64,000 bases of DNA, taken from assembly GCF_003999255.1 (NCBI RefSeq), contig NZ_CP034791.1:1-64000 (forward strand). Direction: 5' to 3'. Below, one piece after another: positions 1 to 9,907 of this stretch. The position numbers and the translations under genes were made by a program. Source of the DNA: Caldicellulosiruptor changbaiensis (lineage in GTDB: Bacteria > Bacillota > Thermoanaerobacteria > Caldicellulosiruptorales > Caldicellulosiruptoraceae). Positions within the stretch are counted from its first letter, which is position 1, and each line of letters starts with the position of its first letter. The notes below the pieces were generated by a model, which searched no databases, was not told where the DNA came from, and worked only from the letters and a program-made list of their open reading frames with translations.

Positions 1-1365
1 ATGGTTGACTACGACGTTAACAAAGTATGGGAGGATATAAAGGAGGTCATTAAAAAAGAGCTAAACCCAAGCCCGACAGATATTTCATACAACACATGGG
101 TAGAGACTCTTGTTCCAATTTGTTTTGATGAGAATGATACATTCATACTAAAGGCATTTGCAGATTTTCACAGGGAGATTGTCATAAACAGGTATTCACT
201 TTTGATTTTAAACGCACTGAGGCAGCTTTACTCACCTCATTTGAGTTTAAAAGTAATCTTGCCGAACGAGGTCGAAAAGTACAAAAAGTACATAAAGCAA
301 AAACAAGAAGAAAAAGTTGAAGTCACAACAACATTAAATCCCAAATACACCTTTGAAACCTTTGTAGTTGGGAACAATAATAGGCTTGCTCATGCTGCAG
401 CCTTGGCAGTTGCAGAAACACCACCGGGAGAAAAGACATACAACCCACTTTTTATCTACGGTGGAGTTGGGCTTGGAAAAACTCATCTTATGCATGCAAT
501 TGGCCACCATGTACTAAAGCTCTATCCTGATACAAAGGTCATGTATGTGACATCAGAAATATTCACAAACGAGCTGATTGCAGCAATTCGCGATGAAAAG
601 ACTGATGAGTTTAGGATGAAATACAGAAATGTCGACGTTCTTTTGATTGACGACATCCAGTTTTTAGGTGGAAAAGAAAGGACCCAAGAAGAGTTTTTCC
701 ACACATTCAACACACTCTATGAAGCAAATAAAAAGATAATTCTGTCCTCAGACAGACCGCCAAAAGAGATAAACACATTAGAAGACAGGCTCAGATCCCG
801 CTTTGAATGGGGACTTATAACAGACATACAACCGCCTGACTTTGAGACGCGAATTGCAATCCTGAGCAAAAAGTGCCAGCTTGAAGGAACACCAGTGCCA
901 CAGCACATTTTAGAGTTCATAGCCTCAAAGATTGAGACAAACATAAGAGAGCTCGAAGGTGCTTTAAATAAGATCTTAGCATACTCAAAGCTGATGGCAC
1001 CAGACAAGGAAATCACCTTAGAGCTTGCTGAAAAGGCCCTAAAAGAGTTTATAGACACAAACACCAAAAAAGAGCTCACAATTGAAGATATTCAAGCAGA
1101 GGTTGCAGGTTATTTTAATATCAAACTGGAAGACTTTAAATCATCAAGAAGGTCTCGAAATGTAGCATTCCCACGCCAAATAGCAATGTACTTAGCAAGA
1201 GAGCTCACAAATGTATCCTTGCCTAAAATAGGGGAAGCCTTTGGCGGAAAAGACCACACAACAGTACTTCACGCTTGTGAAAAAATAAAAGAACTTATCA
1301 ACAAGGATACTAACATAAGAAATACTGTGGAAAACCTAAAAAAACGACTTATCAACAGAGAATAA
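1..1365 (+). CDS. dnaA: Chromosomal replication initiator protein DnaA
   Basis: AAA+ initiator that binds DnaA boxes at oriC, opens the duplex and recruits the helicase. At 454 residues it has the normal family length. An N-terminal DnaB-interaction domain and a Lys/Glu-rich linker (about residues 90-110) precede the Walker A motif GGVGLGKT at about 154-161 and Walker B LLIDDIQF at about 214-221. The C-terminal DNA-binding helices include the signature GGKDHTTVLHAC near 417. The window starts exactly on its ATG, so its promoter and ribosome binding site lie outside. DnaA boxes follow immediately downstream. Identification is secure. Confidence 0.98.
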   Translation: MVDYDVNKVWEDIKEVIKKELNPSPTDISYNTWVETLVPICFDENDTFILKAFADFHREIVINRYSLLILNALRQLYSPHLSLKVILPNEVEKYKKYIKQKQEEKVEVTTTLNPKYTFETFVVGNNNRLAHAAALAVAETPPGEKTYNPLFIYGGVGLGKTHLMHAIGHHVLKLYPDTKVMYVTSEIFTNELIAAIRDEKTDEFRMKYRNVDVLLIDDIQFLGGKERTQEEFFHTFNTLYEANKKIILSSDRPPKEINTLEDRLRSRFEWGLITDIQPPDFETRIAILSKKCQLEGTPVPQHILEFIASKIETNIRELEGALNKILAYSKLMAPDKEITLELAEKALKEFIDTNTKKELTIEDIQAEVAGYFNIKLEDFKSSRRSRNVAFPRQIAMYLARELTNVSLPKIGEAFGGKDHTTVLHACEKIKELINKDTNIRNTVENLKKRLINRE

Positions 1366-1586
1366 ACAACTGTGGATAACTTATGTGTGAATTTGATTTT
1401 TCACATGTGAATTTAGTTGAAAAATACTTAAATTATCCACAATGTTGTTAAGTCTCTCAAATTCACATTTTTCAAGGACTTGCACACATTTTTAACTTAT
1501 CCACAGGTATTATTAGCTACTACTACTGGTAGAGTTTTATTTAAGCCTGCGTGCAAATACCCCCAATAAAAGAGGAGGGAATAAAA
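1366..1586. other. oriC: Replication origin (oriC), dnaA-dnaN spacer
   Basis: The spacer between dnaA and dnaN holds consensus DnaA boxes: TGTGGATAA (1371-1379, reverse orientation), TTATCCACA (1433-1441) and TTATCCACA (1497-1505). A looser TTATCAACA (1349-1357) lies in the end of dnaA. Directly after the last box is a CTA-triplet run (1517-1528). AT-rich stretches surround the boxes. Gene position and motif set are those of a Firmicute origin. Strand opening at this exact point is inferred. Confidence 0.9.
1517..1528. promoter_or_regulatory. DnaA-trio-like unwinding element
   Basis: CTACTACTACTG lies 11 bp after the DnaA box at 1497-1505. In Bacillus subtilis, repeated 3'-GAT-5' trinucleotides next to a DnaA box guide the DnaA filament onto one strand. 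The run and its spacing fit that arrangement. The assignment is by similarity of layout only. Confidence 0.7.
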
Positions 1587-2690
1587 ATGAGATTTGTTGT
1601 GGATAAAAGCACTCTGCAAGATAATATTTCCAAGGTAATACCTGCTGCAGCATCAACAAAGGTAACATCCATTTTAGAGTGCGTATTAATTGAAGCAGAA
1701 GATGTGGTTGTATTTACCACAAACGATATGAAAATGCAAATGCAAACAGAGTTTCAGGCAGAGATTTTAGAAAGAGGAGCAGCACTTGTCAAGGCAAAGC
1801 TTCTATCTGATATTGTAAAAAAGCTTCCTTCTGGTGACGTTGAAATAATAAGAGAGGACAACGAAGTAAAAATCAGGTGTCAGAAGATAGAATTTAGGCT
1901 CCCAACTCTTGACCCACTTGACTTTCCAAAGATGGACAGAAAGCCAATTGATAGCTTTTGTGAGTTTGCAGCAAACGAGTTTGAGGACGCAATGGACAAG
2001 GTTATATTTGCAACATCTAAGGATGAGACAAGGCCTACCTTTACAGGGGTGCTTTTCGAAAGAGAAGGCGATGTTATAAACCTTGTCGGGATGGACGGGC
2101 ACAGGCTCGCAATTTGCAAGTTAAAACCAATTGAAGTAGACGGCGAGTTTTCAAAGATTGTGCCAGCTGAGAACTTAGATGATATAACAAAGATAATAGA
2201 CATTGAAGAAGCAGAAAAGGTAAGAGTTTCGTTCTTTGAAAATCAGGCTCTGTTTGAGATAGGCTCGACCAGCGTCATTGTAACCCTCATATCAGGTAGA
2301 TTTTTTGACTATAAAAATGTCATTCCGACAGAGTATTCAACAAAGATTTCAATCTCAGCAGATGTTTTAGAGAGCACACTTGAAAGAGCATCAATTGTTT
2401 CAAAGGATGAGAAAACAAATGTCCAAGCTGTTATATTTGAGGTTTCTGGTATGATGTTCAGGGTCATGTCATATTCAACAGATGGAAGATACGAAGAAGA
2501 TGTTCTTTGCGATGTTGAAGGAAAAGACATCAGAATTGGGTTTAATGTTAAATACTTTTTAGATGTTCTAAAGGTTTTAGATGGAGGAGTAGACATTTAC
2601 ATTACATCACTTACAAGCCCGAGCGTTGTAAAGCAGCAAGGGGATGAGGGCTACATCTATCTTGTGCTTCCTGTTAAGATGCCAGAATAA
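1587..2690 (+). CDS. dnaN: DNA polymerase III beta subunit (sliding clamp)
   Basis: Ring-shaped clamp that tethers DNA polymerase III and other factors to DNA. It is 367 residues long and starts MRFVVDKSTLQDNISKV. I chose the ATG at 1587 because a strong ribosome binding site (AGGAGGGA, 1573-1580) sits just upstream. The longer reading from 1551 adds an unlikely 12-residue leader. The C-terminus ends in the usual VLPVKMPE type tail. It follows oriC and precedes recF, the usual order. Confidence 0.97.
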   Translation: MRFVVDKSTLQDNISKVIPAAASTKVTSILECVLIEAEDVVVFTTNDMKMQMQTEFQAEILERGAALVKAKLLSDIVKKLPSGDVEIIREDNEVKIRCQKIEFRLPTLDPLDFPKMDRKPIDSFCEFAANEFEDAMDKVIFATSKDETRPTFTGVLFEREGDVINLVGMDGHRLAICKLKPIEVDGEFSKIVPAENLDDITKIIDIEEAEKVRVSFFENQALFEIGSTSVIVTLISGRFFDYKNVIPTEYSTKISISADVLESTLERASIVSKDEKTNVQAVIFEVSGMMFRVMSYSTDGRYEEDVLCDVEGKDIRIGFNVKYFLDVLKVLDGGVDIYITSLTSPSVVKQQGDEGYIYLVLPVKMPE

Positions 2691-2717
2691 GCTTTTTTGA
2701 TTTGGGGTTTTGAAAAG

Positions 2718-3764
2718 ATGATAATAAAGAGTATTTACCTTGAAAATTTTAGAAATCATAATGAAAGGTTTTTTGAGTTCAAAGATGGAATAAATTTGAT
2801 TTTAGGTAAAAACGCCTCAGGAAAGACAAACCTTCTTGAGGCTATATATTTTTGTCTTTGTGGAAAGTCTTTTAAATCAAAGGATACAAATCTCATCAGT
2901 TTCGATAGCGAATATTTTAAGCTTGAAGCAAGTGTTTTAGCAAATGACGTTGAATATGGTATATTATGCTATGTAGACAGGCTCGGTCAAAAGAGAATAA
3001 TGATAAATGAGAAGAAAATAAATAGGCTATCCGAGCTTATAGAAAAATTCAAATTTGTATATTTTGAGCCAGATTCGACAGAGCTTATAAAGCAAGACCC
3101 AAAGGTGCGACGAAAGTTTTTGGACATGGAGGTTGCAAAACTATACCCTTACATGATAAAAACCTTTCAAGACTATCAAAAAGCCTTGATGAGCAGAAAC
3201 GCTTTTTTGAAAAGTTATGATAAAAAGGATATAATAGATGTGTATGATATTGAGCTTTCTAAATTGGGTTGTCAGATATTAAAAAAAAGAGAAGAGATAA
3301 TAAAGAGGTTGTCTGAGGCAACAAAAGAGATTTGGTACAAAGTGTTTGAAGACAAAAGCACAATTGACATCGTCTTCAGACCCTCAATTCCATCATCAAG
3401 TGAAGAAGAGTATTACAGCCAGCTTAAGAAGCAGTTTGAAAAGGATGTCCAGATGGGGTTTACAACCAAAGGTGTTCACAGAGATGATTTTGATGTTTTT
3501 ATAAACGGCCAAAATGCAAAAGAATATGCCTCAGAAGGCCAAATTAAGTTTGCATGCATTGCAATCTCTCTTGCATCTGCAAAGCTTTTTGAAAAACCAG
3601 TTTTGCTTTTAGATGATATATTCTCAGAGCTTGACAGTGAAAAAAGAAAAAATGTTTTAAAGCTTTGTAAAGATTATCAAGCAATTATAACCTCTGCAGA
3701 TGAGAAAGACAGTTTAGTAAAAACAGGGCTTTTGAGCCATGATATAAATCTCATTCAACTTTAA
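2718..3764 (+). CDS. recF: DNA replication and repair protein RecF
   Basis: SMC-like ATPase that loads RecA at gaps and stalled forks. It has 348 residues from the ATG at 2718; the upstream in-frame ATG at 2697 lacks support. Walker A GKNASGKTNLLEAIY lies near residues 31-45. The C-terminal signature and Walker B run through SEGQIKFACIAISLA and LLLDDIFSELD. The small S4-domain gene (yaaA) often found between dnaN and recF is absent here, leaving only 27 bp between them. Confidence 0.96.
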   Translation: MIIKSIYLENFRNHNERFFEFKDGINLILGKNASGKTNLLEAIYFCLCGKSFKSKDTNLISFDSEYFKLEASVLANDVEYGILCYVDRLGQKRIMINEKKINRLSELIEKFKFVYFEPDSTELIKQDPKVRRKFLDMEVAKLYPYMIKTFQDYQKALMSRNAFLKSYDKKDIIDVYDIELSKLGCQILKKREEIIKRLSEATKEIWYKVFEDKSTIDIVFRPSIPSSSEEEYYSQLKKQFEKDVQMGFTTKGVHRDDFDVFINGQNAKEYASEGQIKFACIAISLASAKLFEKPVLLLDDIFSELDSEKRKNVLKLCKDYQAIITSADEKDSLVKTGLLSHDINLIQL

Positions 3765-3799
3765 ATCTTCTTTTAAAAAATCCATAGGGATGTGAAGGT

Positions 3800-4084
3800 A
3801 TGTTCGCTCATATAGGTGAGGATTATGTTGTAAACAGTTCAGAGCTTCTTTTGATAATGAACTACGACATTTTTATGAGCTCTGAAGATAACTTGAGAAT
3901 TTTGGAAAGTCTTAAAAACGAAGATAGGCTTGTTGTCATAAACGATGATTTGAAAAAGTCAATTATAATCCTTGAGATTGATGGAAGGCTGTATGCTATT
4001 GTCTCTCCTGTGTCCTCAACAACAATTGCAAAAAGGTTTTTGAATTTTAATTACTATGTAGACAACTACTTAGATGAAAGTTAA
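3800..4084 (+). CDS. remB: RemB/YaaB-like DUF370 protein
   Basis: Small 94-residue protein of the DUF370 (RemA/RemB) family, positioned between recF and gyrB exactly as yaaB/remB is in Bacillus. It opens [20 protein letters not shown], and its middle is hydrophobic beta-strand-like ([25 protein letters not shown]). RemA is a DNA-binding matrix regulator in Bacillus; the role of the RemB member is less clear. An AAGGT ribosome binding site precedes the ATG. The family call is good; the function is inferred. Confidence 0.8.
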   Translation: MFAHIGEDYVVNSSELLLIMNYDIFMSSEDNLRILESLKNEDRLVVINDDLKKSIIILEIDGRLYAIVSPVSSTTIAKRFLNFNYYVDNYLDES

Positions 4085-4128
4085 AGGTCATTTTATTTTT
4101 ATTCAAAATTCTATTTTTGGAAGGTGAT

Positions 4129-6048
4129 ATGAAGTTGGCTACAACAAAAAATCCAAATCAAGAATATACTGCAAGTGAAATACAGGTTTTAGAAGGGCTT
4201 GAAGCTGTAAGAAAACGTCCTGGAATGTATATAGGTTCAACATCCCAGCGAGGTCTTCATCACTTGGTATATGAGATTGTTGACAATGCAATTGACGAGG
4301 CAATGGCAGGGTTTTGCAAAAACATTGATGTTACTATTCACAGGGACAATTCTGTAACTGTATTAGACGATGGACGAGGAATTCCTGTTGACATTCATCC
4401 AAAACTTCAAAAAAGCGGTGTTGAGGTAGTATTTACAGTACTTCACGCAGGTGGAAAGTTCAATGAAAGTGTGTATAAAGTGTCTGGCGGTCTTCATGGT
4501 GTTGGTGCATCTGTTGTTAATGCACTCTCAAGATACTTAGAGGTTGAAGTTTACAGAGACGGCAATATATATTATCAAAAGTATGAAAGAGGAAAGCCAG
4601 TTTGTGATTTAAAGGTAATTGGTCAGACACAACGGACAGGTACAAAAGTTACATTCTTGCCAGACGATGAGATATTTGAGACAATTGAGTTTGACGCAGA
4701 CGTTTTGCTGCAGCGTCTTCGTGAGCTTGCGTTTTTAAACAAAGGGATAAGGATAACATTTACTGATGAGAGAGAAAAAAATCCAAAGACAATTGAGCTA
4801 AAGTACGATGGCGGTATTGCAGAGTTTGTAAAGTTTTTAAACCGAAACAAAGAGGTTTTGCACCCAGAGCCAATTTACATTGAGGGCGAGAAAAACCAAA
4901 TCTTGGTTGAGGTTGCAATCCAATACACAGACCAGTTTGGTGAGAACATTTACTCATTTGCAAACAACATAGCGACAATAGACGGTGGTACACACTTAGT
5001 TGGCTTTAAAGCTGCTGTGACAAAGGCTGTGAACGAGTATGCAAAAAAATACAACTTTGTAAAAGGAGATAACCAGCTTTTGGGTGAAGACATAAGAGAT
5101 GGCATGACAGCGGTTGTGTCTGTTAAGATTCACGAGCCGCAATTTGAAGGCCAGACGAAAACAAAGCTTGGAAACAGCGAGGCACGCTGGGCAGTTGAAA
5201 ATTTAGTTTCTGAAAAGCTTGCAGCATTTTTAGAAGAAAATCCTGATGTGTCAAAAAAGATAATAGACAAGGCACTCTTGGCGGCAAAAGCGCGCGAAGA
5301 GGCAAAAAAGGCAAGAGAGCTTGTTATAAAAAGAAAATCTGCTTTAGACAGCTCAAACCTTCCAGGAAAACTTGCAGACTGTTCAGAAAAAGACCCTGAA
5401 AAGTGCGAGATATTCATTGTTGAGGGTGACTCTGCAGGTGGTTCTGCAAAGCAAGGACGAGATAGGCGTTATCAGGCAATCTTGCCGCTTTGGGGTAAGA
5501 TGCTAAATGTCGAGAAAGCAAGCCAGGACAAGATTTATTCAAACGACAAGCTTCTTCCTTTAATTCAAGCGTTGGGGGTTGGTGTTGGAAATGACATTGA
5601 CCTTAAAAAACTCAGATACCACAAGATAATTATCATGGCAGATGCTGATGTTGATGGTTCTCATATAAGGACACTGCTTTTGACATTCTTCTACAGATAC
5701 ATGAGACCTCTTATTGAAAATGGGCACATTTACATTGCCCAGCCACCACTTTACAAGATAACAAAAGGAAAACAGGTTCGATATGCGTATAACGACAAAG
5801 AGCTTCAGAAAATCTTGCAAGAGATGAAGGATGCCCAGGTTCAGCGATTCAAAGGTCTTGGTGAGATGAACGCAGAAGAGCTGTGGGAGACTACAATGGA
5901 CCCTGCAAGGAGGATTCTTTTGAGAGTTGAGCTTGAAGATGCTGTCATGGCAGAGGAGATCTTCACAATTTTGATGGGCGAGAAGGTCGAACCGAGAAGA
6001 GAGTTTATTGAGAAAAATGCTAAGTATGTAAGGAATTTGGATATATAA
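4129..6048 (+). CDS. gyrB: DNA gyrase subunit B
   Basis: ATPase and TOPRIM subunit of gyrase, which introduces negative supercoils. It is 639 residues from the ATG at 4129, preceded by GGAAGGTG; the TTG at 4117 would add four residues and lacks a site. The GHKL ATPase domain shows [10 protein letters not shown] and the lid loop [18 protein letters not shown] shows EGDSAGGSA and [16 protein letters not shown]. The C-terminus has the GyrB signature [15 protein letters not shown]. Its partner gyrA is separated from it by a flavodoxin-like gene. Confidence 0.97.
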   Translation: MKLATTKNPNQEYTASEIQVLEGLEAVRKRPGMYIGSTSQRGLHHLVYEIVDNAIDEAMAGFCKNIDVTIHRDNSVTVLDDGRGIPVDIHPKLQKSGVEVVFTVLHAGGKFNESVYKVSGGLHGVGASVVNALSRYLEVEVYRDGNIYYQKYERGKPVCDLKVIGQTQRTGTKVTFLPDDEIFETIEFDADVLLQRLRELAFLNKGIRITFTDEREKNPKTIELKYDGGIAEFVKFLNRNKEVLHPEPIYIEGEKNQILVEVAIQYTDQFGENIYSFANNIATIDGGTHLVGFKAAVTKAVNEYAKKYNFVKGDNQLLGEDIRDGMTAVVSVKIHEPQFEGQTKTKLGNSEARWAVENLVSEKLAAFLEENPDVSKKIIDKALLAAKAREEAKKARELVIKRKSALDSSNLPGKLADCSEKDPEKCEIFIVEGDSAGGSAKQGRDRRYQAILPLWGKMLNVEKASQDKIYSNDKLLPLIQALGVGVGNDIDLKKLRYHKIIIMADADVDGSHIRTLLLTFFYRYMRPLIENGHIYIAQPPLYKITKGKQVRYAYNDKELQKILQEMKDAQVQRFKGLGEMNAEELWETTMDPARRILLRVELEDAVMAEEIFTILMGEKVEPRREFIEKNAKYVRNLDI

Positions 6049-6070
6049 AATTTGATGAGAAGGTGCAAAA

Positions 6071-6544
6071 ATGAGATTTTTAATAGTCTTTTACTCTTTA
6101 ACAGGAAACTCAAGAAAAGTGGCACAGGCATTGTCAAAGGTGTTGAGATGTGAAATTGTTGAAATTAAAGAATCTTCAAGTAGAAAGAGTATATTTGGTT
6201 TTTTGAGGTCTGGATATGAAGCAATCACAAAGAAAATAGTTCCTATTGAAGATATTGATAAAGATTTTTCAAAATATGATCATGTAATAGTGGTATCTCC
6301 TATTTGGGCTGGTAATTTGCCAAGTCCAGTAAGGAGTTTTTTAAAAAGGTATTTGGTTTTTATAAAAAATATCAGTTTTATTTTTACTCTTGCATCTGAA
6401 AAAGAAGTTGATGTTATAAATGTTTTTGAAAAAGATTTTGGCAAAAAGAGCTTATATTGTATGAGCATTTCTAAAAAGAAAATTCAATCTCAAGAATTTG
6501 AAAAAGCTGTTAACGAGTTTGCTCAGAAGATTAAAATAGAATAG
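6071..6544 (+). CDS. Flavodoxin-like protein
   Basis: 157-residue protein with a flavodoxin fold. The N-terminus FLIVFYSLTGNSRKVA matches the phosphate-binding loop (S/T-x-T-G-N-S) that holds FMN. The middle has DHVIVVSPIWAGNLPSPVRSFL, the typical strand and aromatic loop around the flavin. It would act as a cytosolic electron carrier or FMN-dependent reductase; the partner is unknown. A GAAGGTG ribosome binding site lies just upstream. It sits alone between gyrB and gyrA, which are normally adjacent or close, with 22 and 32 bp gaps, so it is probably cotranscribed with them. Confidence 0.85.
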   Translation: MRFLIVFYSLTGNSRKVAQALSKVLRCEIVEIKESSSRKSIFGFLRSGYEAITKKIVPIEDIDKDFSKYDHVIVVSPIWAGNLPSPVRSFLKRYLVFIKNISFIFTLASEKEVDVINVFEKDFGKKSLYCMSISKKKIQSQEFEKAVNEFAQKIKIE

Positions 6545-6576
6545 TCACTTACTTTTAAAGGAGGCTTTTTAAAAGC

Positions 6577-9006
6577 ATGGAAGAGCTGGATTTCAGGATA
6601 ATTCCTGTTGAGATACAAGAAGAAATGAAACGAAGCTATATAGACTATGCAATGAGCGTAATTGTGTCCCGTGCGCTGCCAGATGTTCGCGATGGTCTAA
6701 AACCTGTTCACAGAAGAATACTTTATGCAATGAACGAGATAGGTCTTACACCTGACAAGCCTTACAGAAAGTCTGCAACAGTTGTGGGGCATGTTTTGGC
6801 TAAATACCATCCACACGGCGATGCAGCTGTGTACGAAAGCCTTGTTCGAATGGCACAGGACTTTTCCATGCGCCACCCTCTTGTTGACGGGCATGGAAAT
6901 TTTGGATCGATTGACGGTGACCCACCTGCTGCTATGCGTTACACAGAAGCGCGTATGAGCAGAATTGCGGTGGAGATGCTTCGTGATATTGAAAAAGAAA
7001 CAGTCGATTTTATGCCAAACTTTGATGAGTCTGCAAAAGAGCCAAAGGTTTTGCCATCGCGTTTCCCAAACCTTTTGGTAAATGGCAGCCAAGGTATTGC
7101 AGTTGGTATGGCAACAAACATTCCACCGCACAACTTGGCAGAAGTTGTAGATGCAATTGTGTACATGCTTGACCATCCAGATGCTACCTTAGATGACATT
7201 ATGAAGATAATTAAAGGGCCTGATTTTCCAACAGGTGGATTTATAATCGGCAAAAAGGGGATAAAAGAGGCATATTCAACTGGTAAGGGCAAGATTGTGG
7301 TGCGTGCAAAGACTACGATTGAGCAGACATCTAAGGGAAGACAGAGAATAGTTGTAACAGAGCTTCCTTACATGGTAAACAAGGCACGACTTATCGAAAA
7401 GATTGCTGAGCTTGTGCGGGACAAGAAGATTGAAGGAATTTCAGATATAAGAGATGAGACTGACAAAGAGGGCTTGAGGATTGTAATTGAGATAAAGAAG
7501 GATGCCGATGCAAATGTTGTGCTAAAACAGCTTTACAAGAACACCCAACTGCAAGACACATTTGGAATAATAATGCTTGCGCTTGTTGACAATCAGCCAA
7601 AGGTCCTGACTCTTTTGGATATGCTAAACTACTACATTGAACATCAAAAGGATGTAATTGTAAGGCGAACAAAATATGACCTCAAAAAAGCTGAAGAAAG
7701 GGCTCACATCTTAGAAGGGCTCAAAAAAGCACTTGACCACATAGATGAGATTATCTCAATCATTCGTTCATCAAGGACAGTAAATGAGGCAAAGGAAAGG
7801 CTAATTGAAAGATTTGAATTTACAGAGGTCCAAGCGCAGGCAATACTTGACATGAGACTGCAACGCCTCACTGGCCTTGAGAGACAAAAGATTGAAGAAG
7901 AGCTTGCGGAGCTTCTTAAGATGATTGAGTACTACAAAAACGTGCTTGCAAACGAGGCAATGGTAAAAGAGATTATCAAAAAAGAGATTTTAGAGATAAA
8001 AGAAAAGTACAAGGATGAGAGAAGGACAAAGATAATTCAAGATGAACAAGAAGATTTTGAAGAAGAAGAACTTATCCAAGAACAAGACACAGTAATTACA
8101 CTTACACACTTTGGATACATCAAAAGACTTCCACTTGACACATACAAGAGCCAGAAAAGAGGCGGCAAGGGCATAACAGGAATCTCAACAAGAGAAGAGG
8201 ACTTTGTTGAAGAGGTATTTGTCACAACAACTCATCACTACATCTTGTTCTTTACAGACAAAGGAAAAGTGTATAAGCTCAGAGCATATGAAGTGCCAGA
8301 GGCATCAAGACAGGCAAAAGGCACGGCAATTGTCAATCTCATTCAGATTGGCAAAGATGAAAAAATCACAGCTTGCATGACTGTGAAGGACTTCAAAGAA
8401 GGCTTCTTGATGATGTGCACCAAAAACGGAACAATCAAAAAGGTGCTTTTGAGCGAGTTTGAAAATACAACAAAGGCAGGCAAAAAAGCAATAACTTTGT
8501 CTGAGGATGACTGCCTGATTGATGTAAAACTCACATCTGGCAATGACGAGATTGTTCTTGTTTCAAGCGGAGGGTATTGTGTTGTTTTCAATGAAAATGA
8601 TGTAAGAGTTATGGGAAGGTCAGCCCAAGGCGTCAAGGGTATGACCCTTGAAGATGGCGACTTTGTTGTTGGAATGGAAAAGGTAAGCGATGGCAAGTAC
8701 CTTTTGTGCGTAACAGAAAACGGTTTTGGAAAAAGAAGCGATATTGAGGAGTACAGGAAAACAAAACGCGGCGCAAAAGGAGTTTTGACATACAAGGTCA
8801 CAGAAAAGACGGGCAGAATTGTTGATATTAAGATGGTAAATGACAATGATGAGATAATGCTGTGCTCAACAGATGGAGTGTTTATTAGGCTTGAAATAGA
8901 TCAGGTGCCAATTCAAGGAAGGTCAACCCAAGGTGTTAAACTCATGCGAATAGACGGCGATAGCATAAAGGTGTCGTCAATTGCAAGGGTTAGAGAGGAA
9001 GAATAA
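6577..9006 (+). CDS. gyrA: DNA gyrase subunit A
   Basis: Breakage-reunion subunit of gyrase, 809 residues. The N-terminus has [29 protein letters not shown]. The catalytic tyrosine is Y122 in [12 protein letters not shown] long coiled-coil arm (about 360-490) precedes the six-blade C-terminal DNA-wrapping domain, which carries a GyrA box QKRGGKG near 526-532; this motif distinguishes gyrase from topoisomerase IV. Ribosome binding site AAAGGAGGC lies upstream. A terminator follows, closing the replication gene block. Confidence 0.97.
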   Translation: MEELDFRIIPVEIQEEMKRSYIDYAMSVIVSRALPDVRDGLKPVHRRILYAMNEIGLTPDKPYRKSATVVGHVLAKYHPHGDAAVYESLVRMAQDFSMRHPLVDGHGNFGSIDGDPPAAMRYTEARMSRIAVEMLRDIEKETVDFMPNFDESAKEPKVLPSRFPNLLVNGSQGIAVGMATNIPPHNLAEVVDAIVYMLDHPDATLDDIMKIIKGPDFPTGGFIIGKKGIKEAYSTGKGKIVVRAKTTIEQTSKGRQRIVVTELPYMVNKARLIEKIAELVRDKKIEGISDIRDETDKEGLRIVIEIKKDADANVVLKQLYKNTQLQDTFGIIMLALVDNQPKVLTLLDMLNYYIEHQKDVIVRRTKYDLKKAEERAHILEGLKKALDHIDEIISIIRSSRTVNEAKERLIERFEFTEVQAQAILDMRLQRLTGLERQKIEEELAELLKMIEYYKNVLANEAMVKEIIKKEILEIKEKYKDERRTKIIQDEQEDFEEEELIQEQDTVITLTHFGYIKRLPLDTYKSQKRGGKGITGISTREEDFVEEVFVTTTHHYILFFTDKGKVYKLRAYEVPEASRQAKGTAIVNLIQIGKDEKITACMTVKDFKEGFLMMCTKNGTIKKVLLSEFENTTKAGKKAITLSEDDCLIDVKLTSGNDEIVLVSSGGYCVVFNENDVRVMGRSAQGVKGMTLEDGDFVVGMEKVSDGKYLLCVTENGFGKRSDIEEYRKTKRGAKGVLTYKVTEKTGRIVDIKMVNDNDEIMLCSTDGVFIRLEIDQVPIQGRSTQGVKLMRIDGDSIKVSSIARVREEE

Positions 9007-9016
9007 TAAAAAGGGT

Positions 9017-9067
9017 GGCTGTCAGAGTTTTAGGTAAGTTTTTTAAGATGGCAGCCAATTTTTTTTT
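9017..9067 (+). terminator. Rho-independent terminator after gyrA
   Basis: Stem GGCTGTCA (9017-9024) pairs with TGGCAGCC (9049-9056, one G-T pair), followed by AATTTTTTTTT. It lies 11 bp past the gyrA stop. Confidence 0.8.
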
Positions 9068-9151
9068 ATTGTGAGGGGTATAAATAATTATAGATGTGGA
9101 AATAAAAAAAAGGAATTATTTTTATAAACCTCTGTGAAAGGAGAAAAGTAT

Positions 9152-9880
9152 ATGATACCTTTAAAAGACACAATTCCAAGCAGGGAAAAACCTTTTGTGA
9201 CCTGGACAATTATATTGGTAAATGTTTTTGTATTCTTGTACCAGGTATCACTGCCTCAAGCCAAGGCAGAGGAGTTTGTGTTCAGATATGGATTTATTCC
9301 AGAAAGGTTTACCTACTATCTTCAACATGGACTTTTGTTTGCAGTCACAGCTTCAGTCGGTTCAATTCTAACATCTATGTTTTTGCACGCAAGCTGGATG
9401 CACCTGATTTCCAACATGTGGAGCCTATGGCTTTTTGGCGACAATGTGGAGGACAGAGTAGGGCACTTTAGGTTTTTGATATTCTACATTTTGAGTGGAA
9501 TTGTAGCATCACTTACTCACTGGTTTTTCAATGCAACATCTTCCATTCCAACAGTTGGGGCATCAGGTGCAATCTCTGGTGTAATGGGTGCATATTTTTT
9601 GATGTTCCCACTGTCAAGAATTGTAACTTTAATTCCAATTGGGTTTATTCCACTTTTTATTGAGATTCCAGCAATCATTTTCCTTGGATTTTGGTTTTTG
9701 TCACAGGTCTCATCTGGGATATTAGAACTATTTGGACCTGTATTTGGAAGCGGCATTGCATGGTGGGCCCATATAGGGGGATTCTTATTTGGTATGCTTA
9801 CTATCAATATGTTTAAGAAAAAATATAGAAGATACAACAACTTCTTTGACGATGAGATTTTCTATTACAGATACTTTTAA
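9152..9880 (+). CDS. Rhomboid family intramembrane serine protease
   Basis: Multi-pass membrane protease of the rhomboid family. From the ATG at 9152 (ribosome binding site AAAGGAG) it has 242 residues. The order of motifs is canonical: a membrane segment at about 18-38; the HASWMHLISNMWSLWLFG histidine/asparagine helix; the catalytic serine in VGASGAISGVMGAYF; and the catalytic histidine in WWAHIGGFLFGM. A hydrophilic tyrosine-rich tail follows. It cleaves transmembrane substrates inside the membrane; its target here is unknown. It is followed after 27 bp by another membrane-linked protease gene, suggesting shared transcription. Confidence 0.93.
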   Translation: MIPLKDTIPSREKPFVTWTIILVNVFVFLYQVSLPQAKAEEFVFRYGFIPERFTYYLQHGLLFAVTASVGSILTSMFLHASWMHLISNMWSLWLFGDNVEDRVGHFRFLIFYILSGIVASLTHWFFNATSSIPTVGASGAISGVMGAYFLMFPLSRIVTLIPIGFIPLFIEIPAIIFLGFWFLSQVSSGILELFGPVFGSGIAWWAHIGGFLFGMLTINMFKKKYRRYNNFFDDEIFYYRYF

Positions 9881-9907
9881 TAATAGACTACTAAAGGAGG
9901 AACGAGT

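Noticed and set aside
522-1079. Open frames on the minus strand within dnaA
   Set aside because: They lie opposite a well-conserved gene and show no family text or ribosome binding site. The same holds for the minus-strand frames across dnaN, gyrB and gyrA.
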